From Bacteroides sp. (lineage in GTDB: Bacteria > Bacteroidota > Bacteroidia > Bacteroidales > Muribaculaceae): DNA of 64,000 nucleotides. Made by a program: the position numbers and the translations under genes. Below the pieces are notes generated by a model. It saw nothing but the letters and a program-made list of their open reading frames with translations. It was not told where the DNA came from and searched no databases. Of this stretch, positions 1-10,967 are shown piece by piece. The stretch covers positions 186,001 through 250,000 of the forward strand of contig JAAVCG010000005.1 of the NCBI GenBank assembly GCA_014802435.1, in the 5' to 3' direction. The first letter of the stretch is position 1. Each line of letters begins with the position of its first letter.

Positions 1-2
1 AT

Positions 3-116
3 CATTCGGATGCCATTGTTGACGGTGCTCCCGTTGGCCTGCTCCTTGATCAGGTCAATCATCCTGATTTGACTTCGGGCCGCATTGACGGCTGGCTCCT
101 GACCCTTAACGATTAA
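3..116 (+). CDS. 3' end of an unidentified protein (partial, enters from left edge)
   Basis: Open frame HSDAIVDGAPVGLLLDQVNHPDLTSGRIDGWLLTLND* ends at TAA 114-116; overlaps the convergent CDS end by 11 bp. Confidence 0.5.
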   Translation, partial: HSDAIVDGAPVGLLLDQVNHPDLTSGRIDGWLLTLND

Positions 117-2496
117 GAGTCCGGATTACAGCCGTAAACGGAAAGTGGTCACTTGGATTGACGGCATCCCATAGCAGCTCGTCAGCCGCGTCGGGATTTA
201 CCGGGTCAAGTCCTTCAGGGGTGAACTGAATGGTTGAGACCTCAAGGATTTCCGCCCCCTTTACCATGATATTGTCCAAATCCATTGAGCAGATGACGGA
301 ATTATAGGTCGTTGGAATCGCTCCAAATTCACCATGATTTCCTAATGAAAATCCTGAATTGGTGAAGAGTTCCCATGATTCCGTCTCTCGCTCTCTGAGT
401 ACATTGAAATCGCCCATAAGGATGACGCGGTCAACATATTTGTATCTCCTGGCCAGCTCTGAAAGCTCAATCCAGTTATTGTCGATTTCACTTTTCCACC
501 ATGTCGGGTGGCAGATACAAATCTTGAACAGTTGATTTCCGATGATGATTTCAGCCTCGAAGGCTATGCTGTTGCCAATTTGGAGCGTCTGAGGATTTAT
601 CAACGGCCAATTGGAGAAGAATGCCTTGCCGGAGTAGTTGCCCGTAATTGTAGATGTCAGTTCATAAGGGTAAGCGCTGAATAAATCGTCGCGAATAAGA
701 TTCCCTTCATAGATTTGAGGCAGATACTCGCTGCATCCTATCAATTGAGGCTTTACGCTGTCAATTACCTGAGTGAAGTCGCTTAGAATGGCTTGATATT
801 GGAGCGAGTCTGATGTGGTGAACGAGCCGGTATTTCCCTTGGCAAAACCTCCGATATTCCAGTGGGTAACTCTTACGGTTTCCTCTGTTGAATTCTCCGG
901 GATGAGTCGCCCGGAGTCATTTGCCGTATATTCAATGCCTGTTTGCTCAAAGATATATTTATGGCCGGGATAGGGCACTATGCCGAAGCCGTTATATTCG
1001 CCGAATAATGATGACTGATTCCATCTGGAATACCATTTTCCATCCTCGGAACGGCTCAAGAAAATTCCGTCTCTTTCAAGATAGATGATTTCATCCGAAT
1101 TAAGCGGATCTTGGATTTCAGCCAAGCGTATTTCCCCGAGGGCGTCGTCATTTTCAGCGTTGAGGCTATGAACTATGTCATATGTTCCTCTGATGGTTAA
1201 AACGCTGTCAACCGGTTTATTGAGAGTGATGACTCCACGGATGAATCCTTCCGAGGCAGTTGTGACGGACGCTCCATGCTCGTTGCTGAAGTTAATTGCA
1301 AAGTTCGATTGGTCATCAAAGCTCATTTTCGAGAGATAGTTGCCTTCAGCGAAGGGGCTACCTCCTGATTCACGAAGACGGTTATTAATGTCGGCATACC
1401 GCATAGCAATGATGTCGGCCTGTAATTTCGTCGGTAAGATGTCGGCATAAAGTGACATGGCCGCGTCTTTAACAACCGCGTCTTGTTGCTCATCATTCAG
1501 CTTAATAATGAAGTCCTGACCACCGATGGAAATTCTGAGCCCTTCGGCGTCGCCATTGTCATTAAGCGCTAACGTCATGTCTGAGTCATCGTGCCATTTT
1601 ATCGGTTGATTGTCAGGAATATCCATCACTCCCCGTATATGACCGTAGCCGTTTTGGGTCAGGGCTCCTCCGGCAAAGTTTGCTAATTCCATGCAGACGT
1701 TATTCTTCCCGTCGGCCGGAGTCTTGGTCATGTAGAAGTAAGAGTCTCTGTCAGTTATGAACGGAGCCATTTTTGAAGCTTCAAGGGCGGAGTTGATATC
1801 ATTGATGCGGGCACTGATTGTCATGGCCTGTCTAGAATCAGGGAGCACCGGAAGATAATAAATCAGTGCGTTTTCGCTATCAACATTTGTCTGATTCAGG
1901 AGTTGAGGCGAAATTATAAAGTTACCGGACTGTCTGGTTATGGTCAGTCCCTCAATGGATAAAGAATCCTGATTGGCCTGCGCAAGTTCTTCCGGCGTCA
2001 GGAAATAGCGAATAGAGTCATTCCAGACGGAGATGGAGAGGTCAATTGGTTCACGGGAGCACAATCGGATATCAAATTGAGGGATAATATTCACCTCAAT
2101 TGACTCGGATAAGTCGCTGAAAGAATCTCCAACCGTTGCTTTAACCCGATAGAAATTAGAGAGCGGAAGAGGATTATTATCTGTGAATGAGGTCTCTTCA
2201 ATACCTTCTGCCAGCAGCTCAAAGTCATTATTATCGGCTGATCGATAGATTGAATATGTAGCGCCCTCAATAGGAGCCCATGAAATCGTTATAACCGAAT
2301 CAGCCACTTCCGTCAAAGCCGGCTCCGGGACTTCAACGTAATCCTCAACCTGAATATAATCTATCTCAGATGCTTTATAAGAATGAATAATCTCCCCGTT
2401 GCGATAAACCCTGATGATCTTTTCCCGGTCGGCTACAGCATAGGTTGAACCACAGAGCATCAACGCTGAAAGGAGATATTTAAGGCGTTTTTTCAT
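106..2496 (-). CDS. Secreted protein with C-terminal endonuclease/exonuclease/phosphatase-like domain
   Basis: 796 aa; signal peptide; Bacteroidales YRNGEIIHSYKASEIDYI N-terminal motif; Fn3-like segment; C-terminal VTHWNIGGF, MGDFNVL and SDHFPF motifs of the EEP superfamily. Confidence 0.75.
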   Translation of the reverse strand: MKKRLKYLLSALMLCGSTYAVADREKIIRVYRNGEIIHSYKASEIDYIQVEDYVEVPEPALTEVADSVITISWAPIEGATYSIYRSADNNDFELLAEGIEETSFTDNNPLPLSNFYRVKATVGDSFSDLSESIEVNIIPQFDIRLCSREPIDLSISVWNDSIRYFLTPEELAQANQDSLSIEGLTITRQSGNFIISPQLLNQTNVDSENALIYYLPVLPDSRQAMTISARINDINSALEASKMAPFITDRDSYFYMTKTPADGKNNVCMELANFAGGALTQNGYGHIRGVMDIPDNQPIKWHDDSDMTLALNDNGDAEGLRISIGGQDFIIKLNDEQQDAVVKDAAMSLYADILPTKLQADIIAMRYADINNRLRESGGSPFAEGNYLSKMSFDDQSNFAINFSNEHGASVTTASEGFIRGVITLNKPVDSVLTIRGTYDIVHSLNAENDDALGEIRLAEIQDPLNSDEIIYLERDGIFLSRSEDGKWYSRWNQSSLFGEYNGFGIVPYPGHKYIFEQTGIEYTANDSGRLIPENSTEETVRVTHWNIGGFAKGNTGSFTTSDSLQYQAILSDFTQVIDSVKPQLIGCSEYLPQIYEGNLIRDDLFSAYPYELTSTITGNYSGKAFFSNWPLINPQTLQIGNSIAFEAEIIIGNQLFKICICHPTWWKSEIDNNWIELSELARRYKYVDRVILMGDFNVLRERETESWELFTNSGFSLGNHGEFGAIPTTYNSVICSMDLDNIMVKGAEILEVSTIQFTPEGLDPVNPDAADELLWDAVNPSDHFPFTAVIRTLNR

Positions 2497-2498
2497 TA

Positions 2499-2990
2499 TT
2501 ATTTAATGAATTTAAGAGAGATTGAGCGGTTTGAGCCGATAGCGACGGCAATATAAACTCCGGAGGGAAGTTGGGAAACGGAAGTCTGTTTTGACTTTGA
2601 TTTGGCAATTAAAGTTCCGCTAAGGTTAAATATCCCAATCTCAAAGTTATCATCCGGAGATTGAATATTCAGGGTCATTTCCTCCTTTGAATAATTAATA
2701 GATAAGGACTCAACCTCTGTTTCCTCAATGCTCACGTTAGGATTAGTGTTTCCAAATTCCAGTCGGTTGTAAGCAGCATATAGAAGCATGATGTCAGCCT
2801 CCGGGTCATTCGGATTGCAGATGGTCATTGTTTCCGGCCCGAAGGATATGCGCTTATACTCCGCTAAATCAACGGCCAATTCATTTTCTTCTTTTCCTGA
2901 TAAAATCAGGCACGGAATAGTAGTCTCATGTGCGTACACAAGACTTAAAGAACAAAGGAATGTAATAAAGACAACGGATTTCCTTGTCAT
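2499..2990 (-). CDS. Small secreted protein with T9SS-like C-terminal sorting domain
   Basis: 163 aa; signal peptide; C-terminus FEIGIFNLSGTLIAKSKSKQTSVSQLPSGVYIAVAIGSNRSISLKFIK resembles Por secretion tails. Confidence 0.6.
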   Translation of the reverse strand: MTRKSVVFITFLCSLSLVYAHETTIPCLILSGKEENELAVDLAEYKRISFGPETMTICNPNDPEADIMLLYAAYNRLEFGNTNPNVSIEETEVESLSINYSKEEMTLNIQSPDDNFEIGIFNLSGTLIAKSKSKQTSVSQLPSGVYIAVAIGSNRSISLKFIK

Positions 2991-2992
2991 TA

Positions 2993-4084
2993 TTATTTGA
3001 AGCGGTTGAAGTAGGAGTCAAGGGCCTCAGAGGCGGCAGTGAAGGAACTGAGGCGGTTTTCAAGCACCCGGTTTTCAAGCTGTTCAAGCATCCGGGCAAT
3101 GGCGGGGTCACGATAGAAGTGGCTGCGTAGCTGCTCGTCAATGGTTTCGCGCATCCAGTAGCGGGCCTGCTGTCGGCGGCGCGTCTCGAAGTATCCGTTT
3201 GCTTCAACAAAGGCAAAATAGCGGTCAATCATGTCCCATACTTCCGGAATGCCTAACTCAAAATAGCCGGAGTAGGTCAGCACTTCCGGTTGCCATCCGG
3301 AGGCCGTCGGCGGAAAGAGATGGAGTGCGGAGCGGAATTGTGCCTGCGCCAGCTGAGCGCGCTGAATGTTATCGCCGTCGGCTTTATTTATCACTATTCC
3401 GTCGGCCATCTCCATTATGCCGCGTTTGATTCCCTGGAGTTCATCGCCCGTTCCGGCAAGCTGGATAAGCAGGAAGAAGTCAACCATTGAATGTACGGCC
3501 GTTTCGCTCTGGCCGACACCGACGGTTTCAATGAAGATATTGTCAAATCCGGCGGCCTCACAGAGCACTACGGTCTCTCTGGTTTTGCGGGCCACACCGC
3601 CTAATGAACCCGCCGAGGGAGAAGGGCGGATAAAGGCATTGGGATGAACCGAGAGGCGTTCCATGCGGGTTTTGTCGCCGAGGATGGAGCCATTGGTGCG
3701 CTCGCTTGAGGGGTCAATGGCGAGCACGGCGAGTTTGCCTCCGCGGCTGAGCACATGGAGACCGAAGACGTCGATCGACGTCGATTTGCCCGCACCGGGA
3801 ACGCCGGTGATGCCTATGCGGCGGGATTTACCACTATAAGGTAGGCATTTTTCAATCACTTCCTGAGCCTTGGCGTAATGTTCCGGAAGGAGGCTCTCAA
3901 CCAGGGTGACGGCGCGGGATAGCATTGTCATATCGCCCTTGAGGACGCCCTCGACAATCTCGCTGACTGACGGGACGGGCTTGCGACGCAACGGCCGCAT
4001 ATAAGGATTCACTGACGGCGGCTGGGCTACTCCGGAATTGACCTGCAGCCCCTTGTATTCTTTATCGTTTTCAGGGTGGTTCAT
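2993..4084 (-). CDS. meaB: Methylmalonyl-CoA mutase-associated GTPase MeaB
   Basis: GITGVPGAGKSTSIDVFG P-loop, VLAIDPSS, FIETVGVGQSE, INKADGDN; ArgK/MeaB family. Confidence 0.92.
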   Translation of the reverse strand: MNHPENDKEYKGLQVNSGVAQPPSVNPYMRPLRRKPVPSVSEIVEGVLKGDMTMLSRAVTLVESLLPEHYAKAQEVIEKCLPYSGKSRRIGITGVPGAGKSTSIDVFGLHVLSRGGKLAVLAIDPSSERTNGSILGDKTRMERLSVHPNAFIRPSPSAGSLGGVARKTRETVVLCEAAGFDNIFIETVGVGQSETAVHSMVDFFLLIQLAGTGDELQGIKRGIMEMADGIVINKADGDNIQRAQLAQAQFRSALHLFPPTASGWQPEVLTYSGYFELGIPEVWDMIDRYFAFVEANGYFETRRRQQARYWMRETIDEQLRSHFYRDPAIARMLEQLENRVLENRLSSFTAASEALDSYFNRFK

Positions 4085-5148
4085 CGCTTGATTTCAGCTG
4101 TTATGCGGACCACGTTGAGCGGTTCGTTCGGGTCATTGGTAATCAGGCTCAGGCGAGCGTTAATGAAGTCATTTTCAGCCAGTGAGGGGTCAATCGTGGC
4201 CTTGATGGTGGCTTTCTTGCCGGGTTTGATTTTTTCTGAGGAGATTTTAGCGGAAGTGACTACGGGGTCAACAACCTGCAGACGGCGCACAATCAGGGGT
4301 GATTTCCCTTCATTAGTGACGGTAAACTCAACCGTTTGCGGCTCGGAGATTTCACCCAAGTCAATTTTCGCGGGTTTGACAATGGCCGCCGGAGCGTTTT
4401 GGATCTGTCCGGGAGTCATGCGGCTGAAGTCTTCAACGATGATAGTGAAGAGGTCCATCTTTACCGGGTCTTCACCGTGGGCGGCGCGGAAGGTGAAATC
4501 GGCATTGGTGATTCCCCATTCGGGCACCTCATGTGAGTTCAGCGTCAGGGCTATCTGTCCCTGCTGGCCGGGGGCTATGACTTCAGGAGTAATCTGGGCC
4601 TGCACATAGCGGGGGAGGTCGCTGAGTTCCGGTTTCAGGGAGTCCGGGCTCTGATTATAGAGGCTGATGAATACGGTTTTGAATTTTCCGCGCTTCACTT
4701 CGCCGAATCCCGCCGTAGAGGTCTGGAGTTTGATTTTGCCGCCGTCAACGGGGTAGCGCGAGCGGATGGTTGCCGAGGCGCCGATAACGGTGCCGCTGAT
4801 GGTCAGAGTGCGGCGCACTGAGGGCGCGTCAGAGGTCTTGACATAGATGTTTTTGCTGAACTTTCCGGGACGTCCGTTGGCCAGATAGGTGACGGTCAGC
4901 GAGGCCGTGTCGCCCGGGGCGATATTATCCTTGGTGAAGTAGGGCACTGTGCATCCGCATGTGGCCTGCGCCTCAAGAATCCGGATGGGCCGGTCAGCCT
5001 CGTTGACCAGCAGAAATTTAGCCTCAACGGAGCCGAGGTCTTCACTGAAAGCTCCGAAATCATGTTCTTGTGAAATCCAGCGTGCCTGCGCTGAAAGAAT
5101 CAGCGGCGCCCCGAGCAGGAGCGCCATCGACGTCAGTAAGCGGTTCAT
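4081..5148 (-). CDS. DUF1573-domain secreted protein
   Basis: Start chosen at MNRLLTSMALLLGAPLILSAQA (signal peptide); ATCGCTVPYFTKDNIAPGDTASLTVTY DUF1573 motif; ATG overlaps upstream stop. Confidence 0.8.
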   Translation of the reverse strand: MNRLLTSMALLLGAPLILSAQARWISQEHDFGAFSEDLGSVEAKFLLVNEADRPIRILEAQATCGCTVPYFTKDNIAPGDTASLTVTYLANGRPGKFSKNIYVKTSDAPSVRRTLTISGTVIGASATIRSRYPVDGGKIKLQTSTAGFGEVKRGKFKTVFISLYNQSPDSLKPELSDLPRYVQAQITPEVIAPGQQGQIALTLNSHEVPEWGITNADFTFRAAHGEDPVKMDLFTIIVEDFSRMTPGQIQNAPAAIVKPAKIDLGEISEPQTVEFTVTNEGKSPLIVRRLQVVDPVVTSAKISSEKIKPGKKATIKATIDPSLAENDFINARLSLITNDPNEPLNVVRITAEIKR

Positions 5149-5546
5149 TTTGGAATAACGTTGCCTGAAATGGTTAATGTAACGGTGCCTTCCTTGCCCT
5201 TGATGTTGGTGCGCACTTTTGCCGTGCGGGTGAAGTTCCCTTTGAGACCCTTGGGCGTGAATCTGATTTTGATCTTGGCGCTTTTGCCGGGAGCCACGGG
5301 TTTGGTGGGGAATTCCGGTTTGGTGCATCCGCAGGAGGCGGAGACGGTTGCTATGGCGAGGGGGGCATTGCCAGTGTTTGTAAACTCGAATTCATGTTCA
5401 ACCCAGTCGGTGGATTCCTTGATTACTCCAAAGTCAAATGAGGTTTCATTGAAGCTGATTGCCGGGAGTTTCTTGGGGTTCTTGTCTGCCGCAAAGACTC
5501 CGGCGGCCATGATGACGAGGGCTATGATTGATAGTATTTTTTTCAT
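5145..5546 (-). CDS. DUF1573-domain protein
   Basis: 133 aa; signal peptide; FDFGVIKESTDWVEHEFEFTNTGNAPLAIATVSASCGCTKPEFP. Confidence 0.88.
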   Translation of the reverse strand: MKKILSIIALVIMAAGVFAADKNPKKLPAISFNETSFDFGVIKESTDWVEHEFEFTNTGNAPLAIATVSASCGCTKPEFPTKPVAPGKSAKIKIRFTPKGLKGNFTRTAKVRTNIKGKEGTVTLTISGNVIPK

Positions 5547-7144
5547 TGAAGCAGGGAATTATATCGTTTGGGGTCGTTAATCAGGTCAAGGGCCCGGCGA
5601 TAAACCGGATTGAGCGGATTAAAGACGCGATAATATGTTGACGGGGTGAAAAGGTCGCGGCCAATCAGGCCCTTGATGTTTCCGGCAATGTAAGGCTCTG
5701 ATTCCTTAAAGGCGGCCGTGTCAGGTTCTACTTCGAGTTTTTCGCCCAGGTTGATGAAGTCAGCAATCATTTCGGGGGTGACGGTGAAGTACTTGATGAA
5801 GTCATCCTCCGTCTTGTAGGTCTGCTTGAGGTTGCTTCGGTTGTTTTCAACGTAGTCCACGACGAACTGGTTGATGACATTCTTGGCGCGAAGTTCGCGG
5901 AAATATTTGTTGATTCCCGTTGTGTCGGCCGGAACGAAGAGGTCAGGGAGGATTCCGCCGCCGCCATAAACCTTGCGGCCATGGAGGAGGGTAGAATAGA
6001 CCTGAGTGGAGTCCACCCGGATGGAGTCAAGCGAATAGAACTCGCCGTGCTCATAGCGGTTATGAATGTCCTTGGCATAGTCTTCACTCTCTCCTCGGGT
6101 GTAAGGCTTCTGAATTGAGCGCCCGGAGGGGGTATAATAATGAGCCGTGGTCAGGCGAATCATTGACCCGTCGGGGAACGGGAAGGGTCGCTGAACAAGC
6201 CCCTTACCGAATGTGCGGCGACCAACGATGAGCCCGCGGTCATTATCCTGAACCGCGCCGGAGAGAATCTCTGAGGCCGAGGCGGAATACTCATTGGTCA
6301 TGATAACGAGGCGGCTCTTGGTGTCAGGCTTGAAGACTCCGGCATTATATTGCTGGCGAGGCTGATGGAGGCCTTCAGTATATACAATGGACGCATCGCG
6401 CGGAAGAAACAGCTCAGCCATCTCAACTGCGGCCGAGAGGTAACCGCCGCCATTGTCCTGCACATCAATGATGAGGTTCTTCATTCCCTGTGCCTTAAGT
6501 TTGGAGAGCGCTTCCTTGAATTCCTTGGTTGTTTCCTGGCCGAAGGAGGCCACTTTGATGTAGCCCGTAGTCGGGTCGGCCATATAGGCGGCATCGACGG
6601 TATAGAGCGGGATGTCGGCGCGAATCACTCGGAAGGAGAGAGTGTCCGGCTCAGAGCGGCGCACCACTTTCAGATTGGCCACGGAGCCCTTGGGGCCGCG
6701 CAGGCGCTTCATGATTTCCGAGTTTTGGAGGTTCTTGCCCGCGATGACCGTGTCGTTACACGCAACGATGCGGTCACCGGGAATGATGCCTACTTTTTCC
6801 GACGGGCCGCCGACTACGGCCTGAATTACATAGACCGTGTCCTGAACAATCTGAAATTGAACGCCGATGCCTGAGAAGTTGCCGTTGAGCGGCTCGGTCA
6901 GCGCCTTGGTTTCGGCAGCGTTGGTGTAAGTGGAGTGGGGGTCCAGCTCCTTGAGCATGGCAATGATTCCTTGTTCCACTACTTTATCAACCGAGAGAGT
7001 ATCGACATAACAATTCTCGATAATCTGTTCGGCAACGTGGAGCTTCTGGGCCGCATCAAACTGGCGCGGCTGGAAGATATTGGCTGAAACCGCCGAGGCC
7101 ATGAGGCCGAGGGCGGCGGGGAGGAGTATTCTGAATGTTTTCAT
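5543..7144 (-). CDS. S41 family C-terminal processing peptidase
   Basis: 533 aa; PDZ segment; NEYSASASEILSGAVQDNDRGLIVGRRTFGKGLVQ catalytic Ser/Lys region. Confidence 0.93.
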   Translation of the reverse strand: MKTFRILLPAALGLMASAVSANIFQPRQFDAAQKLHVAEQIIENCYVDTLSVDKVVEQGIIAMLKELDPHSTYTNAAETKALTEPLNGNFSGIGVQFQIVQDTVYVIQAVVGGPSEKVGIIPGDRIVACNDTVIAGKNLQNSEIMKRLRGPKGSVANLKVVRRSEPDTLSFRVIRADIPLYTVDAAYMADPTTGYIKVASFGQETTKEFKEALSKLKAQGMKNLIIDVQDNGGGYLSAAVEMAELFLPRDASIVYTEGLHQPRQQYNAGVFKPDTKSRLVIMTNEYSASASEILSGAVQDNDRGLIVGRRTFGKGLVQRPFPFPDGSMIRLTTAHYYTPSGRSIQKPYTRGESEDYAKDIHNRYEHGEFYSLDSIRVDSTQVYSTLLHGRKVYGGGGILPDLFVPADTTGINKYFRELRAKNVINQFVVDYVENNRSNLKQTYKTEDDFIKYFTVTPEMIADFINLGEKLEVEPDTAAFKESEPYIAGNIKGLIGRDLFTPSTYYRVFNPLNPVYRRALDLINDPKRYNSLLQ

Positions 7145-7590
7145 AAGTTTTTCTTGGGTATGAACTTAGACGTGTCAACGCCGTAACGGTTTAATTCTCT
7201 GATGAGGGAGGAGCTGATGAAGCTCAGCTCCGGCTCTGCATAAAGAATAAACGTGTCAATCCCGAAAATATTGCGATTGGCATCCGCAAGGTTCTTTTCA
7301 TATTCAAAATCAGCAGCTGAGCGGACTGAGCGCAGCAGATGGGTGCAATTGCTCCGCCGAGCCTCCTTGGCCGTCAGTCCGGCATAGATTTTGACCTCCA
7401 CTTCCGGGCGCCCGGCAAAGTAGGAGCGAATCAGTTCGGCGCGCTCCTCCAGGTCATGGGTCAGCCCTTTTTCAGCATTGAACCCAATGCCGATAACGAC
7501 GCGGTCAAACAGGGTCAGAGCCCGATTGACGATGGATTCATGGCCTATGGTGAACGGATTAAACGAACCGGCAAAAAAGGCTGATTTCAT
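7141..7590 (-). CDS. coaD: Pantetheine-phosphate adenylyltransferase
   Basis: [22 protein letters not shown] and [10 protein letters not shown] motifs. Confidence 0.93.
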   Translation of the reverse strand: MKSAFFAGSFNPFTIGHESIVNRALTLFDRVVIGIGFNAEKGLTHDLEERAELIRSYFAGRPEVEVKIYAGLTAKEARRSNCTHLLRSVRSAADFEYEKNLADANRNIFGIDTFILYAEPELSFISSSLIRELNRYGVDTSKFIPKKNL

Positions 7591-9500
7591 GATATCTGAG
7601 AGTCGTCTTCAATTACGAGGTTATTGATGATAAACTGCTGGCGGTCAGGAGTGTTCTTGCCCATATAGAACTCAAGGAGGGTATTGACGGAGTCTTCCTT
7701 ACGGAGGTTGACGCGGTCAAGCCTCATGTTCGGGCCGATGAACTCGCGGAATTCTTCAGGCGAGATTTCACCCAGACCTTTAAATCGGGTGATTTCGGCG
7801 TCGGCCTTGAGCTTTTCAATGGCGTTGATGCGCTCCTGGTCAGTATAGCAGTAATATGTTTCTTCACTCTTCTTCCCGTCGTCCTTCTTGGCTCCTCGCT
7901 TGACTGCCTTCTTGCTTCTGACGCGGAAGAGCGGGGTCTGCAATACGTAGACATGGCCTTTCTTGATGAGGTCAGGGAAGAACTGGAGGAAGAACGTCAG
8001 CAACAGCAGGCGGATGTGCATTCCGTCAACGTCGGCATCCGTCGCGATGATTACGCGGTTATATCTCAGGCCATCAATGCCGTCTTCAATGTTGAGCGCA
8101 GCCTGCAGAAGGTTGAACTCCTCATTTTCGTAGACCACCTTTTGGGTTAGCCCATAGGAGTTGAGCGGCTTGCCTCGCAGGGAGAATACGGCCTGAGTCT
8201 GCACATCGCGAATCTTGGTGATGGAGCCGGAGGCGGAGTCGCCCTCGGTGATGAAAATGCAGGTTGATTCCTTGAGTTCCTCGTCACCTTTGATGTCGTT
8301 CAGGTGAATCTGACAGTCGCGGAGCTTGGGATTATGGAGATTGACCTTCTTGGCGCGCTCGCGGGCGGCCTTGGTGACTCCCGCCATGGCCTTGCGGTCA
8401 CGCTCGCTTTGCTGAATCTTCTTTAGCATCTCGTCGGCGGTGTCCTTTTCGCGGTGGAGATAGTTATCAAGCTCTTTTTTGAGGAAGTCGCTGATGAATT
8501 TGGCCACGGTAGGACCCTCCGGGCCGATGTCTTTCGAGCCGAGTTTGGTCTTGGTCTGTGATTCAAAAACCGGTTCTTCCACTTTGATGCTGATGGCCGC
8601 TACCATGCCGTTACGGATGTCGGCATTGTCAAATGCCTTGCCGTAAAACTCCTTGATTGTGCGCCCTACGGCTTCTTTATAGGCGGTCAGGTGCGTGCCG
8701 CCGTGAGTCGTGTTCTGGCCGTTGACAAATGAGTAATATTCCTCGCCATACTGGTCAGTGTGAGTGAGGATAATCTCAATATCGTCGCCCTTGAGATGGA
8801 TGGGCTGATATAGCGGGTCGAGGGTCATGTTTTCCTTAATCAGGTCAGCCAGGCCGTTAGATGAGCGATAACGGCGACCATTGAACATGATGACCAGCCC
8901 CGTGTTCAGGAACGTATAATTCTTAATTAACGGCAGGATGTGTTCCTCCCGATAGCGATAGTCCTTGAAGATTTCGGCGTCAGGGGTGAAGCTGACCATA
9001 GTGCCGTTTTTCTCCTCTTCCGGAGCGTCGATAATCCCGGTGTCTTCAATCTGGTTGCCTCGCTCAAACTTGATGCGGCGCATCTTTCCGTCGCGCACGG
9101 AAGTGATGATAAAGCTGGTACTCAAGGCGTTGACGGCCTTGATACCGACGCCGTTGAGTCCCACTGACTTCTTGAAGACCTTGGAGTCATATTTCGCGCC
9201 GGTGTTCATCTTGGACGCCACGTCGGCGAGCTTTTCCAGGGGGATGCCGCGCCCTTCGTCGCGCACATCGACGCTCAGGTCGTCAATAACGTTGACTGTA
9301 ATCTGCTTGCCGAAGCCCATCATGAACTCGTCAATGCCATTGTCAAGCACTTCTTTCAGAAGCACGTAGATACCATCATCGCTCGACGTCCCGTCGCCGA
9401 GCTTGCCAATGTACATGCCCGGGCGCAGGCGGAGATGTTCTTTCCAATCAAGAGTTCTGATGGAATCCGCTGAATAATTTATCTGTTGTTCATCGCTCAT
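7587..9500 (-). CDS. parE: DNA topoisomerase IV subunit B
   Basis: 637 aa [62 protein letters not shown]. Confidence 0.9.
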   Translation of the reverse strand: MSDEQQINYSADSIRTLDWKEHLRLRPGMYIGKLGDGTSSDDGIYVLLKEVLDNGIDEFMMGFGKQITVNVIDDLSVDVRDEGRGIPLEKLADVASKMNTGAKYDSKVFKKSVGLNGVGIKAVNALSTSFIITSVRDGKMRRIKFERGNQIEDTGIIDAPEEEKNGTMVSFTPDAEIFKDYRYREEHILPLIKNYTFLNTGLVIMFNGRRYRSSNGLADLIKENMTLDPLYQPIHLKGDDIEIILTHTDQYGEEYYSFVNGQNTTHGGTHLTAYKEAVGRTIKEFYGKAFDNADIRNGMVAAISIKVEEPVFESQTKTKLGSKDIGPEGPTVAKFISDFLKKELDNYLHREKDTADEMLKKIQQSERDRKAMAGVTKAARERAKKVNLHNPKLRDCQIHLNDIKGDEELKESTCIFITEGDSASGSITKIRDVQTQAVFSLRGKPLNSYGLTQKVVYENEEFNLLQAALNIEDGIDGLRYNRVIIATDADVDGMHIRLLLLTFFLQFFPDLIKKGHVYVLQTPLFRVRSKKAVKRGAKKDDGKKSEETYYCYTDQERINAIEKLKADAEITRFKGLGEISPEEFREFIGPNMRLDRVNLRKEDSVNTLLEFYMGKNTPDRQQFIINNLVIEDDSQIS

Positions 9501-9709
9501 AACGGTGCAAATATACGAATTTTTTATGAATTTTAAAAAATTAATTTCTCAAACCGCCTGCTTCATCAGCATCGTTGCTTTGTGGATTATTGTCAGAATG
9601 TCAAATTGATAAAATGACAAATTGACAAATTATTTTCATTTTTCATTTATTTTCCGTAAATTTGCACGTCAAAAAACATAACCCAAAACTTTATTTTTGC
9701 ATTTTAAGT

Positions 9710-10468
9710 ATGAGAAAGAAAATCGTTGCCGGCAACTGGAAAATGAACACCACCCTTGCCGAAGGCGTAGGCCTCGCCAAGGATGTGAACGAAGCTCTTG
9801 CCGGTCGTTCTCCCAAGTGTGACGTAGTTATCTGCGTTCCTTTCACTCATCTGGCATCAGTAGCCGGAGTTATTGACTCTAACAAGCTCGGCCTCGGCGC
9901 TGAAAACTGCGCTGACCACCTCAAAGGCGCTTACACCGGCGAAGTTTCCGCTCCCATGGTTGCTTCTACCGGCGCCAACTATGTTATCCTTGGCCACAGC
10001 GAACGCCGCCAGTACTATGGCGAAACCTCTGAAATCCTCAAGACCAAGGTTAACCTCGCCCTTGAAAACAATCTGACCCCCATCTTCTGCATCGGCGAAG
10101 TGCTCGAACAGCGCGAAGACGGCACTTTCTTTGACGTTGTCAAGGCTCAGATCGAAGAAGCTCTCTTTGACCTCAGCGCTGAAGACTTCGGCAAAATTAT
10201 CCTTGCCTACGAACCCGTTTGGGCCATCGGTACCGGCAAGACCGCTACTGACGACCAGGCTCAGGAAATGCACGCCTTCATCCGTGGCGTCATTGCCGGA
10301 AAGTATGGTCAGGAAGTTGCTGACAACTGCTCAATCCTCTATGGCGGCTCTTGCAAGCCCTCTAACGCCAAGGCTCTCTTTGCAAAGCCTGATGTTGACG
10401 GTGGCCTGATTGGCGGTGCATCGCTCGCTGCTGCTGACTTCATGGGCATTGTTGACGCTTGGAATTAA
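9710..10468 (+). CDS. tpiA: Triose-phosphate isomerase
   Basis: Start at [39 protein letters not shown]. Confidence 0.97.
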   Translation: MRKKIVAGNWKMNTTLAEGVGLAKDVNEALAGRSPKCDVVICVPFTHLASVAGVIDSNKLGLGAENCADHLKGAYTGEVSAPMVASTGANYVILGHSERRQYYGETSEILKTKVNLALENNLTPIFCIGEVLEQREDGTFFDVVKAQIEEALFDLSAEDFGKIILAYEPVWAIGTGKTATDDQAQEMHAFIRGVIAGKYGQEVADNCSILYGGSCKPSNAKALFAKPDVDGGLIGGASLAAADFMGIVDAWN

Positions 10469-10486
10469 TTTGCCTGTAAAACCAGT

Positions 10487-10522
10487 AAGTCCAATCAATC
10501 TCAAAACTGATTGATTGGACTT
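10487..10522 (+). terminator. Intrinsic-terminator-like hairpin after tpiA
   Basis: Perfect 14-bp inverted repeat aagtccaatcaatc / gattgattggactt. Confidence 0.7.
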
Positions 10523-10539
10523 AATTCATTTTTATGTAA

Positions 10540-10731
10540 ATGGGAGATTATTCAATCTGGGCAATCGCCTCAGTTCTTTTTGGTCTGACTTGCGGAGTTA
10601 TCTACACTCTGATTGCCCGCTATCGTAAATTCCGGGGCAACCCTTGGCGACGTTTTATTGTCTGGACAATAATTTACATCCTCGGTGCTCTCTTGCTGAC
10701 GCGCGTCCTCTATCATTTCTTAGCTGACTAA
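10540..10731 (+). CDS. Small membrane protein, unknown function
   Basis: 63 aa with two hydrophobic segments; follows the tpiA hairpin. Confidence 0.5.
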   Translation: MGDYSIWAIASVLFGLTCGVIYTLIARYRKFRGNPWRRFIVWTIIYILGALLLTRVLYHFLAD

Positions 10732-10964
10732 GCCAGGCAATAGACCAGACAAATCAGTATCATTCCGGCGGAGTACAAAGTATTCAGCCAAAATTCAGCC
10801 GCAGAAATCTTTTTTGCGGCTAAATTTTTTGCCCCTATGATAAAGAGCGCGGCAACAATGACTCCTATTGCGGGAATCACCCATTTTGAAAATCGATTCT
10901 CCCAAATAATGAATATCTGGGAGACGATAAACAGAATCAGCCTTATGTCAGAAATATATTTCAT
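10728..10964 (-). CDS. Small membrane protein, unknown function
   Basis: 78 aa, hydrophobic segments; directly downstream of topoisomerase IV A. Confidence 0.5.
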   Translation of the reverse strand: MKYISDIRLILFIVSQIFIIWENRFSKWVIPAIGVIVAALFIIGAKNLAAKKISAAEFWLNTLYSAGMILICLVYCLA

Positions 10965-10967
10965 AGG

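Noticed and set aside
9590-9640. Repeated tgacaaattgacaaat motif upstream of tpiA
   Set aside because: Short and AT-rich with few units; too weak to call a tandem repeat or regulatory array.
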